Shown: in pieces, positions 52,843 through 61,676 of the stretch | How positions within the stretch are numbered: position 1 is the stretch's first letter | Layout of the letters: every line of letters begins with the position of its first letter | From: JBELHR01 sp049606855 | Lineage (GTDB): Bacteria; Bacteroidota; Bacteroidia; Flavobacteriales; Flavobacteriaceae | Reading direction: 5' to 3' | NCBI GenBank assembly: GCA_049606855.1 | Contig: JBMYVY010000003.1 | Coordinates: 124,001-188,000, forward strand | Length of the DNA: 64,000 nt | Translations under genes and position numbers: made by a program | Notes under the pieces: model-generated | Seen by the model: only the letters and a program-made list of their open reading frames with translations | The model's database searches: none | Told to the model about the DNA's origin: nothing

Positions 52843-53706
52843 TTATCCTAAGTAAGTCATTAGTATTTTTGATCGAGAAGTATGTTTCAATCTTCTGATT
52901 GCTTTTTCTTTTATTTGACGAACACGCTCTCTTGTGAGGTCAAAAGTTTCACCAATTTCTTCTAAAGTCATTGGTTGATGTTCTCCTAATCCAAAATAAA
53001 GTTTTACAACATCTGCTTCTCTCGGTGTTAAGGTCTCCAAAGCACGATCTATTTCTACGCGCAATGATTCGTGTAAAAGCTCTTTATCCGGATTTGGTGA
53101 TTCCCCTGAATTCAATACATCATAAAGGTTAGAATCTTCTCCTTCGATTAATGGTGCGTCCATAGAGACGTGACGTCCAGAATTTTTTAAAGATTCTTTT
53201 ACATCATTTACCGTCATATCTAATTTCTTAGCAATTTCTTCAGGTGAAGGAGGACGTTCGTTTTCTTGCTCTAAGAAAGCGTACATTTTATTGATCTTAT
53301 TGATAGAACCAATTTTATTCAAAGGTAATCTTACAATACGAGATTGTTCAGCAAGAGCTTGAAGAATCGATTGTCTAATCCACCACACCGCATAAGAAAT
53401 GAATTTAAAACCACGAGTTTCATCAAATCGTTTTGCAGCTTTGATTAATCCTAGATTCCCTTCATTGATTAAATCAGGAAGTGTCAACCCTTGGTTTTGA
53501 TATTGTTTAGCAACAGAAACAACAAATCGAAGATTCGCTTTTGTTAATTTTTCTAGAGCTACTTGGTCACCAGCTTTAATACGCTGTGCCAACTCAACTT
53601 CCATATCAGCGGTTATCAAATCAACTTTTCCAATTTCTTGTAAATACTTGTCTAAAGAAGCCGTTTCTCTATTGGTAACCTGCTTGGTAATTTTGAGTTG
53701 TCTCAT
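52843..53706 (-). CDS. rpoD: Primary RNA polymerase sigma factor (RpoD/SigA type)
   Basis: 287 residues, short because the N-terminal region 1.1 is absent, as in Bacteroidota primary sigma factors. Region 1.2 DKYLQEIGKVDLIT; region 2 LRFVVSVAKQYQNQGLTLPD, EGNLGLIKAAKRFDETRGFK and YAVWWIRQSI; region 3 PSPEEIAKKLDM; region 4 LTPREADVVKLYFGLG and TLEEIGETFDLTRERVRQIK. Members of this group recognise -33 TTTG and -7 TAnnTTTG elements, several of which I see in this window. Order rpsO-pnp-rpoD-rpe on one strand. Confidence 0.95.
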   Translation of the reverse strand: MRQLKITKQVTNRETASLDKYLQEIGKVDLITADMEVELAQRIKAGDQVALEKLTKANLRFVVSVAKQYQNQGLTLPDLINEGNLGLIKAAKRFDETRGFKFISYAVWWIRQSILQALAEQSRIVRLPLNKIGSINKINKMYAFLEQENERPPSPEEIAKKLDMTVNDVKESLKNSGRHVSMDAPLIEGEDSNLYDVLNSGESPNPDKELLHESLRVEIDRALETLTPREADVVKLYFGLGEHQPMTLEEIGETFDLTRERVRQIKEKAIRRLKHTSRSKILMTYLG

Positions 53707-53800
53707 ATGTCAAATAAGTAATTAATATTGTCGTGTTATTAGGTATACGAGTATTTGGTCGTAAATGTTACAAAACTTTATTAATTATTTCATTTAAATG

Positions 53801-53828
53801 AAAAAAGAGCCCATTAAGGGCTCTTTTT
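53801..53828 (-). terminator. Terminator of pnp
   Basis: Minus strand AGAGCCC/GGGCTCT stem (53806-53812 and 53818-53824) with T-run, 17 bases after the pnp stop. Confidence 0.85.
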
Positions 53829-53845
53829 ATAAATTAAGGAAAAAT

Positions 53846-55996
53846 CTATTCTTCTGATTTTTCTTCTTTTTTCTCTTTTCTTGGAGGTCTTGGTAAAAGA
53901 GCCTTTCTAGAAACTTTAGGTTTTCTAGTTTTAGGATCAATTCCGAAGTATTTAACATCTAATTCATCACCGACTTTTAAAACGTCCTCAACATTGTTAG
54001 TGCGTTCCCAAGCGATTTCAGAAATATGCAATAAAACTTCTTTACCTCTTACAAATTCTACAACTGCTCCAAATTCTAAGGTTTTAACAACTTTTACGTG
54101 ATATGTTTTTCCCACTTCTGGTTTAAAAGTAATCTCGCTAATTCTGTTGATTACCCAATCAATTTTCTCTTGATCAGTTCCTAGAATTTCTACAACTCCT
54201 TTTTCATCAACTTCTTCGATTACAATAGTACAACCTGATTCAGCTTGCATTTCTTGAATTACTTTTCCACCAGGTCCAATAACAGCACCGATGAAATCTT
54301 GAGCAATTTCAACTTTCACCATTTTTGGAGCGTGTGATTTCACAGCTTCATTTGGCGCAGCAATCGTATCGGTAAGTAAATTTAGAATATGAAGTCTACC
54401 ATCCCTTGCTTGCATTAAAGCCTTAGTTAATACTTCGTATGATAAACCTTTTACTTTGATGTCCATCTGGCAAGCAGTGATTCCATCTTCTGTTCCAGTT
54501 ACCTTAAAGTCCATATCTCCTAAGTGATCTTCATCTCCTAAGATATCAGATAATACAGCAAAATTTCCAGTTGCTTCATCAGAGATTAACCCCATAGCTA
54601 TACCAGAAACTGGCTTTTTCATTTTAATACCTGCGTCCATAAGAGCCATAGTACCTGCACAAACTGTAGCCATAGAAGAAGAACCATTAGATTCAAGTAC
54701 TTCTGATACAACTCTAACTGTATAAGGGCAATCTGCAGGAATCATTCCTTTTAAAGCTCTTTGAGCTAAACTTCCATGTCCAATCTCACGTCTAGAAGTT
54801 CCTCTTAGAGGTCTAGCTTCTCCAGTTGAAAAAGGAGGGAAGTTATAATGTAAATAAAAACGCTCTTCTCCTTGATGAGACGGGTTATCAATCATGCTTG
54901 CTTCACGAGAAGTTCCAAGAGTAACTGTAGCTAATGCTTGAGTTTCTCCACGTGTAAAAATTGAAGATCCATGCGTAGAAGGCAAGTAATCTGTTTCACA
55001 CCAGATTGGTCTAATGTCTGTAGTCTTACGACCGTCTAAACGAAGTCCTTCTTGTAGTGTTAAATCTCTTACCGCTTCCTTCTGAGCTTTTTTAAAGTAT
55101 TTAGAAACTAAGTCTCCATAGTCTTCTAATTCTTCTTCCGAGAATGTTTCTTTAATTTCTTCTAATACCGCTGCAAATGATTCACTTCTTTCATTCTTAG
55201 AAGTTCCTTGTTTTGCAATAGCATAACATTTGTCGTATGCTTTAAGTTTAATGTCAGTTTTAAGCGCTTCATCTTCTCTCTCAGGAGTGTATTCACGAGT
55301 TGCTTTTCTTCCAACCTTATCTGCCAATCTTTCTTGAGCAGCACATTGAATCTTGATTGCTTCATGTGCAACCTTGATCGCTTCTGCCATTTCCTCTTCA
55401 GAAATTTCATCCATTTCACCTTCTACCATAGCAACAGAGTCTGCTGATGCTCCAATCATCATATCGATGTCAGATAACGCTAGTTCTGCTCTACTTGGAT
55501 TGATAACGAATTTTCCGTCGATTCTAGCTACACGCACTTCTGAGATTGGATATTCAAATGGAATGTCTGAAAGTGCGATAGCTGCAGATGCTGCTAAACC
55601 AGCTAAAGAATCTGGCATTACATTTTCGTCTAATGACATTAGTTGAATCATCACTTGTGTTTCTGCGTGATAGTCAGCAGGGAATAACGGTCTTAATACT
55701 CGGTCAACAAGTCTCATTACTAGAATTTCTTCTGTACTTGGTCTTGCTTCTCTTTTGAAGAACCCTCCAGGATATCTACCTGCTGCCGCAAATTTCTCAC
55801 GGTAGTCTAGTGTCAATGGTAGAAAATCCATGTCTGGATTTGATGTTTTAGCTGAGACTACTGTTGCAAGTAACATAGTGTCTCCACTTCTTACCACAAC
55901 CGATCCATCAGCTTGTTTTGCTAATTTTCCTGTTTCAATTGAAATGGTTCTCCCATCTCCTAAATCGATAACTTCTGTAAATACTTCAGGAATCAT
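53846..55996 (-). CDS. pnp: Polyribonucleotide nucleotidyltransferase (PNPase)
   Basis: 3'-5' phosphorolytic exoribonuclease, 716 residues. Two RNase PH-type halves: YREKFAAAGRYPGGFFKRE and FPPFSTGEARPLRGTSRREI; then KH domain IGPGGKVIQEMQAESGCTIV near 565-584 and S1 domain FGAVVEFVRGKEVLLHISEI near 628-647. Ends in a basic/acidic tail RPPRKEKKEEKSEE. Downstream of rpsO on the same strand, as in many bacteria, but each has its own terminator. Confidence 0.97.
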   Translation of the reverse strand: MIPEVFTEVIDLGDGRTISIETGKLAKQADGSVVVRSGDTMLLATVVSAKTSNPDMDFLPLTLDYREKFAAAGRYPGGFFKREARPSTEEILVMRLVDRVLRPLFPADYHAETQVMIQLMSLDENVMPDSLAGLAASAAIALSDIPFEYPISEVRVARIDGKFVINPSRAELALSDIDMMIGASADSVAMVEGEMDEISEEEMAEAIKVAHEAIKIQCAAQERLADKVGRKATREYTPEREDEALKTDIKLKAYDKCYAIAKQGTSKNERSESFAAVLEEIKETFSEEELEDYGDLVSKYFKKAQKEAVRDLTLQEGLRLDGRKTTDIRPIWCETDYLPSTHGSSIFTRGETQALATVTLGTSREASMIDNPSHQGEERFYLHYNFPPFSTGEARPLRGTSRREIGHGSLAQRALKGMIPADCPYTVRVVSEVLESNGSSSMATVCAGTMALMDAGIKMKKPVSGIAMGLISDEATGNFAVLSDILGDEDHLGDMDFKVTGTEDGITACQMDIKVKGLSYEVLTKALMQARDGRLHILNLLTDTIAAPNEAVKSHAPKMVKVEIAQDFIGAVIGPGGKVIQEMQAESGCTIVIEEVDEKGVVEILGTDQEKIDWVINRISEITFKPEVGKTYHVKVVKTLEFGAVVEFVRGKEVLLHISEIAWERTNNVEDVLKVGDELDVKYFGIDPKTRKPKVSRKALLPRPPRKEKKEEKSEE

Positions 55997-56028
55997 AAAT
56001 TTTTTTGTTTTAATTAATAACTAATAGA

Positions 56029-56053
56029 TGTGTGTGTTGTTGTTGTTGTGTGT
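56029..56053 (-). repeat. CA/CAA simple repeat in the pnp leader
   Basis: On the pnp strand the tract reads as short CA runs around four CAA units, 33 bases upstream of the start codon. Such unstructured CA-rich leaders can favour translation, and the unit number could vary between isolates. Confidence 0.7.
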
Positions 56054-56080
56054 TTTATTCCAAAGGGATCCTTAAAAATA

Positions 56081-56108
56081 AAAAAAGAGGCACGATTAGT
56101 ACCTCTTT
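56081..56108 (-). terminator. Terminator of rpsO
   Basis: Minus strand AAAGAGG / CCTCTTT stem (56084-56090 and 56102-56108), 11-base loop, then T-run; 12 bases after the rpsO stop. Confidence 0.75.
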
Positions 56109-56119
56109 AAAGTCTAAAA

Positions 56120-56389
56120 TTATTTTCTTAAACCTAATTCTTTGATAATTGCACGGTAACGTGTAATGTCAGTTTTGATTAAGTAGTCAAGAAGACTTCT
56201 TCTCTTACCAACCAATTTTACTAGAGAACGCTCCGTGTTTACGTCTTTTCTGTTCTCTTTCAAATGCTCAGTTAAGTGTTGGATTCTGTAAGTAAACAAA
56301 GCGATTTGTCCTTCAGATGATCCTGTGTCTGTAGCTGATTTTCCGTGTTTTGCAAAAATCTCTGCTTTTTTTTCTTTTGTTAAATACAT
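56120..56389 (-). CDS. rpsO: 30S ribosomal protein S15
   Basis: 89 residues, the exact usual length. KHGKSATDTGSSEGQIALFT (14-33), RIQHLTEHLKENRKD and LVGKRRSLLDYLIKTD are strict S15 motifs that bind the central domain of 16S rRNA. It has its own promoter and a hairpin in the leader. Confidence 0.98.
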   Translation of the reverse strand: MYLTKEKKAEIFAKHGKSATDTGSSEGQIALFTYRIQHLTEHLKENRKDVNTERSLVKLVGKRRSLLDYLIKTDITRYRAIIKELGLRK

Positions 56390-56423
56390 GCGAACATTAA
56401 TTTATATTAATAATTTTTATGCG

Positions 56424-56440
56424 TGAAAGTGATACTTTCA
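56424..56440 (-). promoter_or_regulatory. rpsO leader hairpin
   Basis: TGAAAGT (56424-56430) GAT ACTTTCA (56434-56440), a 7-bp stem right at the predicted 5' end of the rpsO mRNA. S15 regulates its own mRNA in several bacteria through leader structures; this could be such an element, but only symmetry supports it. Confidence 0.45.
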
Positions 56441-56445
56441 GGCGG

Positions 56446-56476
56446 CAAAGATAGTGTTAACTTATATTATACACAA
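56446..56476 (-). promoter_or_regulatory. rpsO promoter
   Basis: Minus strand TTG (56474-56476), 20-base spacer, TATCTTTG (56446-56453), matching TTTG/TAnnTTTG. The start would lie near 56440. Confidence 0.65.
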
Positions 56477-56590
56477 TCTTTTAATTATCAATTTTTTATT
56501 GTATCTTTATTCAACGAGAACTTCCCTACACATTATCCCTTAACGTTATACCTCATTGTTTGTTTTTTAGTTGAACTAAACACTGACAAA

Positions 56591-56920
56591 ATGAAAAAGT
56601 TATTTTCATTGTTAATCGTTTTAAGCGTCCTATCCTGCTCTAATGACTACGAGAATGATTTTTCCCGATATTGGGAGAAAGAAAGTATTATGCCTGAAAA
56701 CATTCAGGGCACTTTGACCGAACTCACAGACGAATTACTTATCGATGGAATAAATTCAATCTACTTTTTGGAGTCAAGTGACCATTTTACAATATTTGAA
56801 TTTAGGTCTGAAATGCGAACGCCCTTCACGGAGTTAAATGGACAGATTTTCTTAAACAATACAACTGGCGAATTTTCATTCGAACAGTTTACAATAAATC
56901 AATATCCTATAAGGAATTGA
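56591..56920 (+). CDS. Small lipoprotein
   Basis: 109 residues. Start at 56591 (MKKLFSLLIVLSVLSC) gives a clean lipoprotein signal peptide with lipobox VLSC; the open frame upstream has no such feature and crosses the rpsO promoter. The mature part is acidic with short beta-like stretches (SIYFLESSDHFTIFEFRSEM, then LNGQIFLNNTTGEFSFEQF). No family recognised. Isolated; flanked by divergent rpsO and convergent accD. Confidence 0.7.
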   Translation: MKKLFSLLIVLSVLSCSNDYENDFSRYWEKESIMPENIQGTLTELTDELLIDGINSIYFLESSDHFTIFEFRSEMRTPFTELNGQIFLNNTTGEFSFEQFTINQYPIRN

Positions 56921-56940
56921 TCAGTTTGGTTAGTGTAAAT

Positions 56941-56978
56941 AAAGAGGGATGAATCTTAAGATTCATCCCTCTTTTATT
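56941..56978. terminator. Bidirectional terminator lipoprotein/accD
   Basis: A 34-base perfect palindrome, AAAGAGGGATGAATCTT and its complement, from 56941 to 56974, then T-rich on the right and A-rich on the left. Confidence 0.93.
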
Positions 56979-56981
56979 TTA

Positions 56982-57842
56982 TTAAGCTCTCAATGGTTGA
57001 TTCAAAATCAAATCAATGTATTGATTTACTTTATCTTTTAAGAGTTTTCTTTCAGTAATGAAATCTAGGAATCCGTGTTCTAATACGAATTCTGATCTTT
57101 GGAACCCTTCAGGTAAGTCCTTACCCGTAGTATCCTTTACTACACGAGGTCCAGCAAAAGCAATTAAGGCATTTGGTTCTGCGATATTTATATCTCCCAA
57201 CATGGCAAAAGATGCAGTAGTACCTCCTGTTGTTGGGTCTGTACAAACTGAAATATAAGGTACTTTTGCTTCAGCTAATTGAGCTAGTTTTGAAGATGTT
57301 TTTACCAATTGCATCAATGAATAAGACGCTTCCATCATTCGAGCACCTCCTGATTTCGAGATCATCACGAAAGGCAGTTTATGTTTAATTGAATAATCAA
57401 TTGCTCTAGCAATTTTTTCTCCAACAACTGAGCCCATAGATCCACCGATAAATGCAAAATCCATACAGGCAATAACTAAATCATTACCTTTAGACTTACC
57501 TACAGCAGTTCTAACAGCATCTTTCAGTTTTGTTTTCTTTTGAGCGGCCTTAAGACGATCAGGGTATTTTTTAGTGTCCTCGAATTTTAATGGATCTTTC
57601 GCTTCCATGTCCTTATCAAGCTCTTTGAATTTTCCTTCATCAAATAACATGTTGAAATATTCTGCAGAACCTATACGTACATGGTAACCATCTTCAGGAC
57701 TTACATATAAATTTTCCTTTAATTCTTTAGTATCTATAATTTTTCCACTAGGCGTTTTGTACCATAAGCCTTTTGGAACATCTTTTTTTCCTTCTGTAGG
57801 AGTTTGAATTCCTTTATCTGTTCTTTTAAACCAAGCTGACAT
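56982..57842 (-). CDS. accD: Acetyl-CoA carboxylase carboxyltransferase subunit beta AccD
   Basis: Carboxyltransferase half that makes malonyl-CoA with AccA. 286 residues. Start at 57842 (MSAWFKRTDKGIQTP); the upstream start eight codons earlier is not needed. CoA-site motifs: GGSMGSVVGEKIARA, ISKSGGARMMEASYSLMQ and TDPTTGGTTASFAMLGDI. The N-terminal zinc ribbon of most AccD proteins is degenerate: the four Cys positions are Thr30, Gly33, Ser48 and Asp51. This is common in Flavobacteriia as far as I recall. The protein is otherwise complete. Confidence 0.95.
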   Translation of the reverse strand: MSAWFKRTDKGIQTPTEGKKDVPKGLWYKTPSGKIIDTKELKENLYVSPEDGYHVRIGSAEYFNMLFDEGKFKELDKDMEAKDPLKFEDTKKYPDRLKAAQKKTKLKDAVRTAVGKSKGNDLVIACMDFAFIGGSMGSVVGEKIARAIDYSIKHKLPFVMISKSGGARMMEASYSLMQLVKTSSKLAQLAEAKVPYISVCTDPTTGGTTASFAMLGDINIAEPNALIAFAGPRVVKDTTGKDLPEGFQRSEFVLEHGFLDFITERKLLKDKVNQYIDLILNQPLRA

Positions 57843-57881
57843 AATAGTTAAATTTGGAGCGGGCAAGTTACAAAAAAAAAG

Positions 57882-57905
57882 AAAAGCACCACAAGGGTGC
57901 TTTTT
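57882..57905 (-). terminator. Terminator of fbaA
   Basis: AAAAGCACC (57882-57890) and GGTGCTTTT (57896-57904), 5-base loop; on the minus strand it runs into C and nine T. 28 bases after the fbaA stop. Confidence 0.85.
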
Positions 57906-57932
57906 ATATCTTCAACATTTGTAAGCCTTTAT

Positions 57933-59000
57933 TTATAAAGTATTTACATTGTTTAAATCTTCGAATGCTGCTTTTAATCGCTCAGAAAATGTCAATTCTC
58001 CTTTACGCAACCACACTCTTGGATCGTAGTATTTCTTATTTGGAGCATCTGCACCTTCTGGGTTTCCAATTTGACTTTGAAGGTAATCAGAATTTGAAGA
58101 CATGTAGTCTCTAATTCCTGTCATAAATGCATATTGTAAATCAGTATCAATATTCATTTTTATTACTCCATACCCAATAGCTTCCTTAATTTCAGCTTCA
58201 GTAGATCCAGAACCTCCATGGAAAACAAAATCCACCGGGTTAGCTTCGGTTGCATATTTTTCTTCAATATACTTTTGAGAATTATCTAAAATTTTTGGAG
58301 TCAATTTTACATTTCCTGGCTTGTATACACCATGAACGTTTCCAAATGAAGCAGCAATTGTAAATCTTGGGCTAATTTTTAATAATTCCTCATAGGCATA
58401 AGCGACCTCCTCTGGCTGAGTGTAAAGTTTTGAAACATCAACATCTGAATTGTCAACTCCATCTTCTTCACCCCCTGTGATTCCTAATTCAATTTCTAAG
58501 GTCATGTCCATTTTGCTCATTCTCTCAAGATAAGTCTTACAAATTTCAATGTTTTCTTCAAGAGACTCTTCAGACAAATCAATCATGTGTGAACTGAAAA
58601 GAGACTTCCCTGTCTCCTTGTAAAATTCCTCACCAGCATCGAGAAGTCCATCAATCCAAGGTAATAGTTTTTTAGCACAGTGATCCGTGTGTAGAATTAC
58701 TGGAATACCATATGCTTCTGCTAATAAGTGTACGTGTTTAGCTCCTGCAACAGCTCCAGCAATGGCTGCTTTTTGTCCTTCATTAGAAAGTCCCTTCCCA
58801 GCATTAAATTGAGCACCTCCGTTAGAAAATTGAATAATAACTGGTGAACTTAAATCTCTTGCAGTTTCTAAAACAGCGTTAATGGTATCTGATCCAATCA
58901 CGTTAACTGCAGGTAATGCAAAGTTGTTTGCCTTGGCATATCTGAAAATTTCTTGAACCTGATCTCCTGTTGCCACACCTGGCTTGATATTATGACTCAT
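57933..59000 (-). CDS. fbaA: Fructose-bisphosphate aldolase, class II
   Basis: Zinc-dependent aldolase of glycolysis and gluconeogenesis, 355 residues, the FbaA (class IIA) length. ILHTDHCAKKLLPWIDGLLD (near 103-122) holds metal ligands; ELGITGGEEDGVD near 173, FGNVHGVYKPGNVKL near 223 and VFHGGSGSTEAEIKEAIGYG near 263-282 are diagnostic. Its 110-base upstream region carries two inverted repeats, one a LacI-type-like AAACGTTT palindrome. Confidence 0.96.
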   Translation of the reverse strand: MSHNIKPGVATGDQVQEIFRYAKANNFALPAVNVIGSDTINAVLETARDLSSPVIIQFSNGGAQFNAGKGLSNEGQKAAIAGAVAGAKHVHLLAEAYGIPVILHTDHCAKKLLPWIDGLLDAGEEFYKETGKSLFSSHMIDLSEESLEENIEICKTYLERMSKMDMTLEIELGITGGEEDGVDNSDVDVSKLYTQPEEVAYAYEELLKISPRFTIAASFGNVHGVYKPGNVKLTPKILDNSQKYIEEKYATEANPVDFVFHGGSGSTEAEIKEAIGYGVIKMNIDTDLQYAFMTGIRDYMSSNSDYLQSQIGNPEGADAPNKKYYDPRVWLRKGELTFSERLKAAFEDLNNVNTL

Positions 59001-59055
59001 GATAATAGAATTTTATTTTTCAGCGTAAAGGTAACGAATATTTTAGGTTTTGAAC

Positions 59056-59078
59056 CTGTTTAAGAGTTCTTTAAACAG
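59056..59078. repeat. Inverted repeat upstream of fbaA
   Basis: CTGTTTAA (59056-59063) and TTAAACAG (59071-59078) with a 7-base spacer, in the tamL-fbaA gap. No T-run follows on the minus strand, so it looks more like a protein site or leader hairpin than a terminator. Confidence 0.5.
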
Positions 59079-59087
59079 TACAATTTG

Positions 59088-59100
59088 CGAAAACGTTTGA
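59088..59100. promoter_or_regulatory. Candidate LacI-family operator upstream of fbaA
   Basis: Palindrome AAACGTTT (59091-59098) in the context CGAAAACGTTTGA. A central CG flanked by A and T runs is the usual core of LacI/CcpA-type operators. It is 91 bases upstream of the fbaA start codon. Confidence 0.4.
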
Positions 59101-59110
59101 ATTATAAACC

Positions 59111-61600
59111 CTAAAAAGGGTAATTGATTCCTATGTTATAAACAGCATTTTTGAAGTTGTAATTCTGAAACCATTTTGAACCTGTGGAGTTATATGGTTC
59201 GTAGGTTTTGAATCCAAAGTCTAATCTTAGGATTAAAAAAGAAAAATCATATCGTGCTCCGAATCCACTACCGATAGCCGCATTTTCCAAGGATTTAATA
59301 CCCGTAAATTTGGCATCTTCCTCGTTCAATGAGGAGTCCGTAATGTCCCAAATATTCCCGGCATCAACAAAAAGTGCACCATTAAGTTTTCCGATCATTT
59401 TAAATCGATATTCCAAGGAGGTCAAAAGTTTCATGCTACTCACATTATACTCAAGACCAGTAAATTGGGCCCCTGGACCAAGTTCGTAGATTTCCCAGGC
59501 CCTCATGTCATTGGCACCTCCAACAAAGTAACTTCGGCTAAATGGAAGGTCAGTTGCATTCCCATAGGGAAGCGCAAAACCTGCGAATAATCGATAAGCT
59601 AAAACATTGTTTTCGCCCAACTCCCAGAACTTTTTATACTCTAAATCTAATTTGACATACTGTGCAATAGGGGCACCGAACAAGGACTTGGGACCTCCAT
59701 CTTCTGGCTCCTTGGCCATGAGATTAAACAATCCCCCCGCATTGGCGATTCTAAATTTGAAGAAAGAATAATCTTTATCCTTCAGGCCCTCTTGAGTGCT
59801 ATAAGAGAAGGAATAGGCAATGGTAGGGATAAAGTTATTGTCAGTAATAATGTAATATCGCTTTTCAATATTCTGTGCTTCTTGATATGCAACTGGGTCC
59901 ACTTGCTCGAATTCTGGAGTTATTTCATCGTTAATAAAATCAATCGCGTTTTCCTGTGTTAGTGGATAGTCAGGAAAATAGGTTTGTTGAATATCTACTA
60001 ATTCGTTGTATTCCGAACTGTAGATATAGAAGTACTCATTAATATTTAAGTTTTTCACATACTGAATATTGTAGAGCTCTACTTGATGTTTAATCTTTCT
60101 GTTTGCCTTCCAACCTAGATCAAAAATTGCGGTATATTTTTGATTATCTAATCCAATATTTTTTTGCAAACTCGTACCTAAAGAAAGTAAAGTCCTTGGG
60201 GATTTTTCTTTAGCGATAATTTTTGATAAATTAAAAGGAAGTAATACTCTGGGAACATCTAAGGACGCATCCACCCCAACTTCCCATGCATTAAAGAATT
60301 TCAGAGGATCACTAACATCCGCCGATGTATTGAAAAAGGATCCAGAAAATGAAAGTTTAAAGATTTCTGCCTGTCTAAAGGTATTTCTGTTCAAAAATGA
60401 AAAACGACCTGTGATTCCAAAATTTTTGATATTGGAATGTGTAATTTCATTGTTGAGAGTCAGGTTGTATTTTTTTAAAGGAGTAAGAATAATTTGCGCC
60501 TTTAATTGTTCATCATTTATTTCTTCGTAAAGTACTTTAACGCTTTTGAAATTATTGAGAGAACGCAGGTGGCTTCTCGTCAAATTTCGATTCTGATCAC
60601 TGTATAATTCATTGGGTTTTATAAATACAGAGTTGGTTAAGGTTTTGGGATTGTATTCTAATTTTTCATGAGACAAAATTGTGAAGCCTTCATGAGTTAC
60701 AGTGTCTCGATAAGGCTCAATTCTTCTGTTGTAGGTGTAATCAGAAAAAATTTCGATTTGCGAGACCGTTTGAGGTTTTAATGGGGCGATATAATTCTCT
60801 TCGGTTGATTCTACCAGTCTATTATTAATCTGAAAGTTAATTTTGGAGGTTTTTTCCGTGTAAGAAGTGTCAATTCCAAACTTGACTAAATTTTTGTTGA
60901 AATGGAAAATGCCATTATTTCTATAGAGTTTAACCAAGCGGTCTGCTTCTTGCTCAATTGCAGAATTACTATAAACATCACCTTCTTTTAAAAGGGATTT
61001 TTTTGAATTTTCTTTATAGATTGAATCGATAATAGCATTAGGAAATCTTCGAGTGATGCTGTCGATAATGTAGGGCTCTCCTGGATTAACTTGATAACTA
61101 ACTTGTGCTTTCTTTTTTTTACCAGGATTGAGTTCAAAACCCACTTTTGCATCAAAATACCCATTGTTGAAATAATAGAGTCTCAGGTTTTCACTACTCT
61201 CTTCAGCTTTACTTTGAGTGTATACCACCGGAGCCTCGCCGGTATCAAGCAGCCATTGATTTAAATTAGCACGAGATTTACCCATAGATAAAGCCTGTTT
61301 AGTGGTAAATACACTTTCTACAAAATTAAATTTACCTGGGTGTTTTTCTATTTTTTTTATATAATCTTCCTGGTAATTTTCGTTACCAAGGTTATAAAAG
61401 AATAGTGAAATAGGGATGCCTAATACTGTTGAATTTGGTCGTTGAATAATATAATCCTTTAGCGTTGAATTATAGGATAAACGACCATCCACATATACTT
61501 TGTTTTTTGTCAATAAAAATTCTTCCTCATTGACATGTTTTACCGAACTACAACCGTAAGTCAGCAAGAACACCAAAATGATAAGAACGCGATTTTTCAA
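59111..61600 (-). CDS. tamL: Lipidated BamA/TamA-like outer-membrane protein (TamL type)
   Basis: 829 residues. N-terminal lipoprotein signal (MKNRVLIILVFLLTYGC, lipobox LTYGC). Then several POTRA-like units, e.g. LRLYYFNNGYFDAKVGFELN (near 136-155) and ADRLVKLYRNNGIFHFNKNL. The C-terminal half is an Omp85-type beta-barrel with SRSYFVGGANDMRAWE near 690-706 and a terminal aromatic residue (INYPF). Lipidated TamA-like proteins are the Bacteroidota form that works with TamB in envelope assembly. Divergent from a TrmH-type methyltransferase, a frequent neighbourhood. Confidence 0.85.
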   Translation of the reverse strand: MKNRVLIILVFLLTYGCSSVKHVNEEEFLLTKNKVYVDGRLSYNSTLKDYIIQRPNSTVLGIPISLFFYNLGNENYQEDYIKKIEKHPGKFNFVESVFTTKQALSMGKSRANLNQWLLDTGEAPVVYTQSKAEESSENLRLYYFNNGYFDAKVGFELNPGKKKKAQVSYQVNPGEPYIIDSITRRFPNAIIDSIYKENSKKSLLKEGDVYSNSAIEQEADRLVKLYRNNGIFHFNKNLVKFGIDTSYTEKTSKINFQINNRLVESTEENYIAPLKPQTVSQIEIFSDYTYNRRIEPYRDTVTHEGFTILSHEKLEYNPKTLTNSVFIKPNELYSDQNRNLTRSHLRSLNNFKSVKVLYEEINDEQLKAQIILTPLKKYNLTLNNEITHSNIKNFGITGRFSFLNRNTFRQAEIFKLSFSGSFFNTSADVSDPLKFFNAWEVGVDASLDVPRVLLPFNLSKIIAKEKSPRTLLSLGTSLQKNIGLDNQKYTAIFDLGWKANRKIKHQVELYNIQYVKNLNINEYFYIYSSEYNELVDIQQTYFPDYPLTQENAIDFINDEITPEFEQVDPVAYQEAQNIEKRYYIITDNNFIPTIAYSFSYSTQEGLKDKDYSFFKFRIANAGGLFNLMAKEPEDGGPKSLFGAPIAQYVKLDLEYKKFWELGENNVLAYRLFAGFALPYGNATDLPFSRSYFVGGANDMRAWEIYELGPGAQFTGLEYNVSSMKLLTSLEYRFKMIGKLNGALFVDAGNIWDITDSSLNEEDAKFTGIKSLENAAIGSGFGARYDFSFLILRLDFGFKTYEPYNSTGSKWFQNYNFKNAVYNIGINYPF

Positions 61601-61676
61601 AAAAGGAGGCTTTAATTTTGTTAAATTTGTTCAAAAATAAGATTTTACTTCTTCTAAATTAAATAAATTTAATCCA

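Noticed and set aside
56423..56590. 56-codon upstream extension of the small lipoprotein
   Set aside because: It crosses the rpsO promoter and leader, and the internal Met gives a proper lipoprotein signal.
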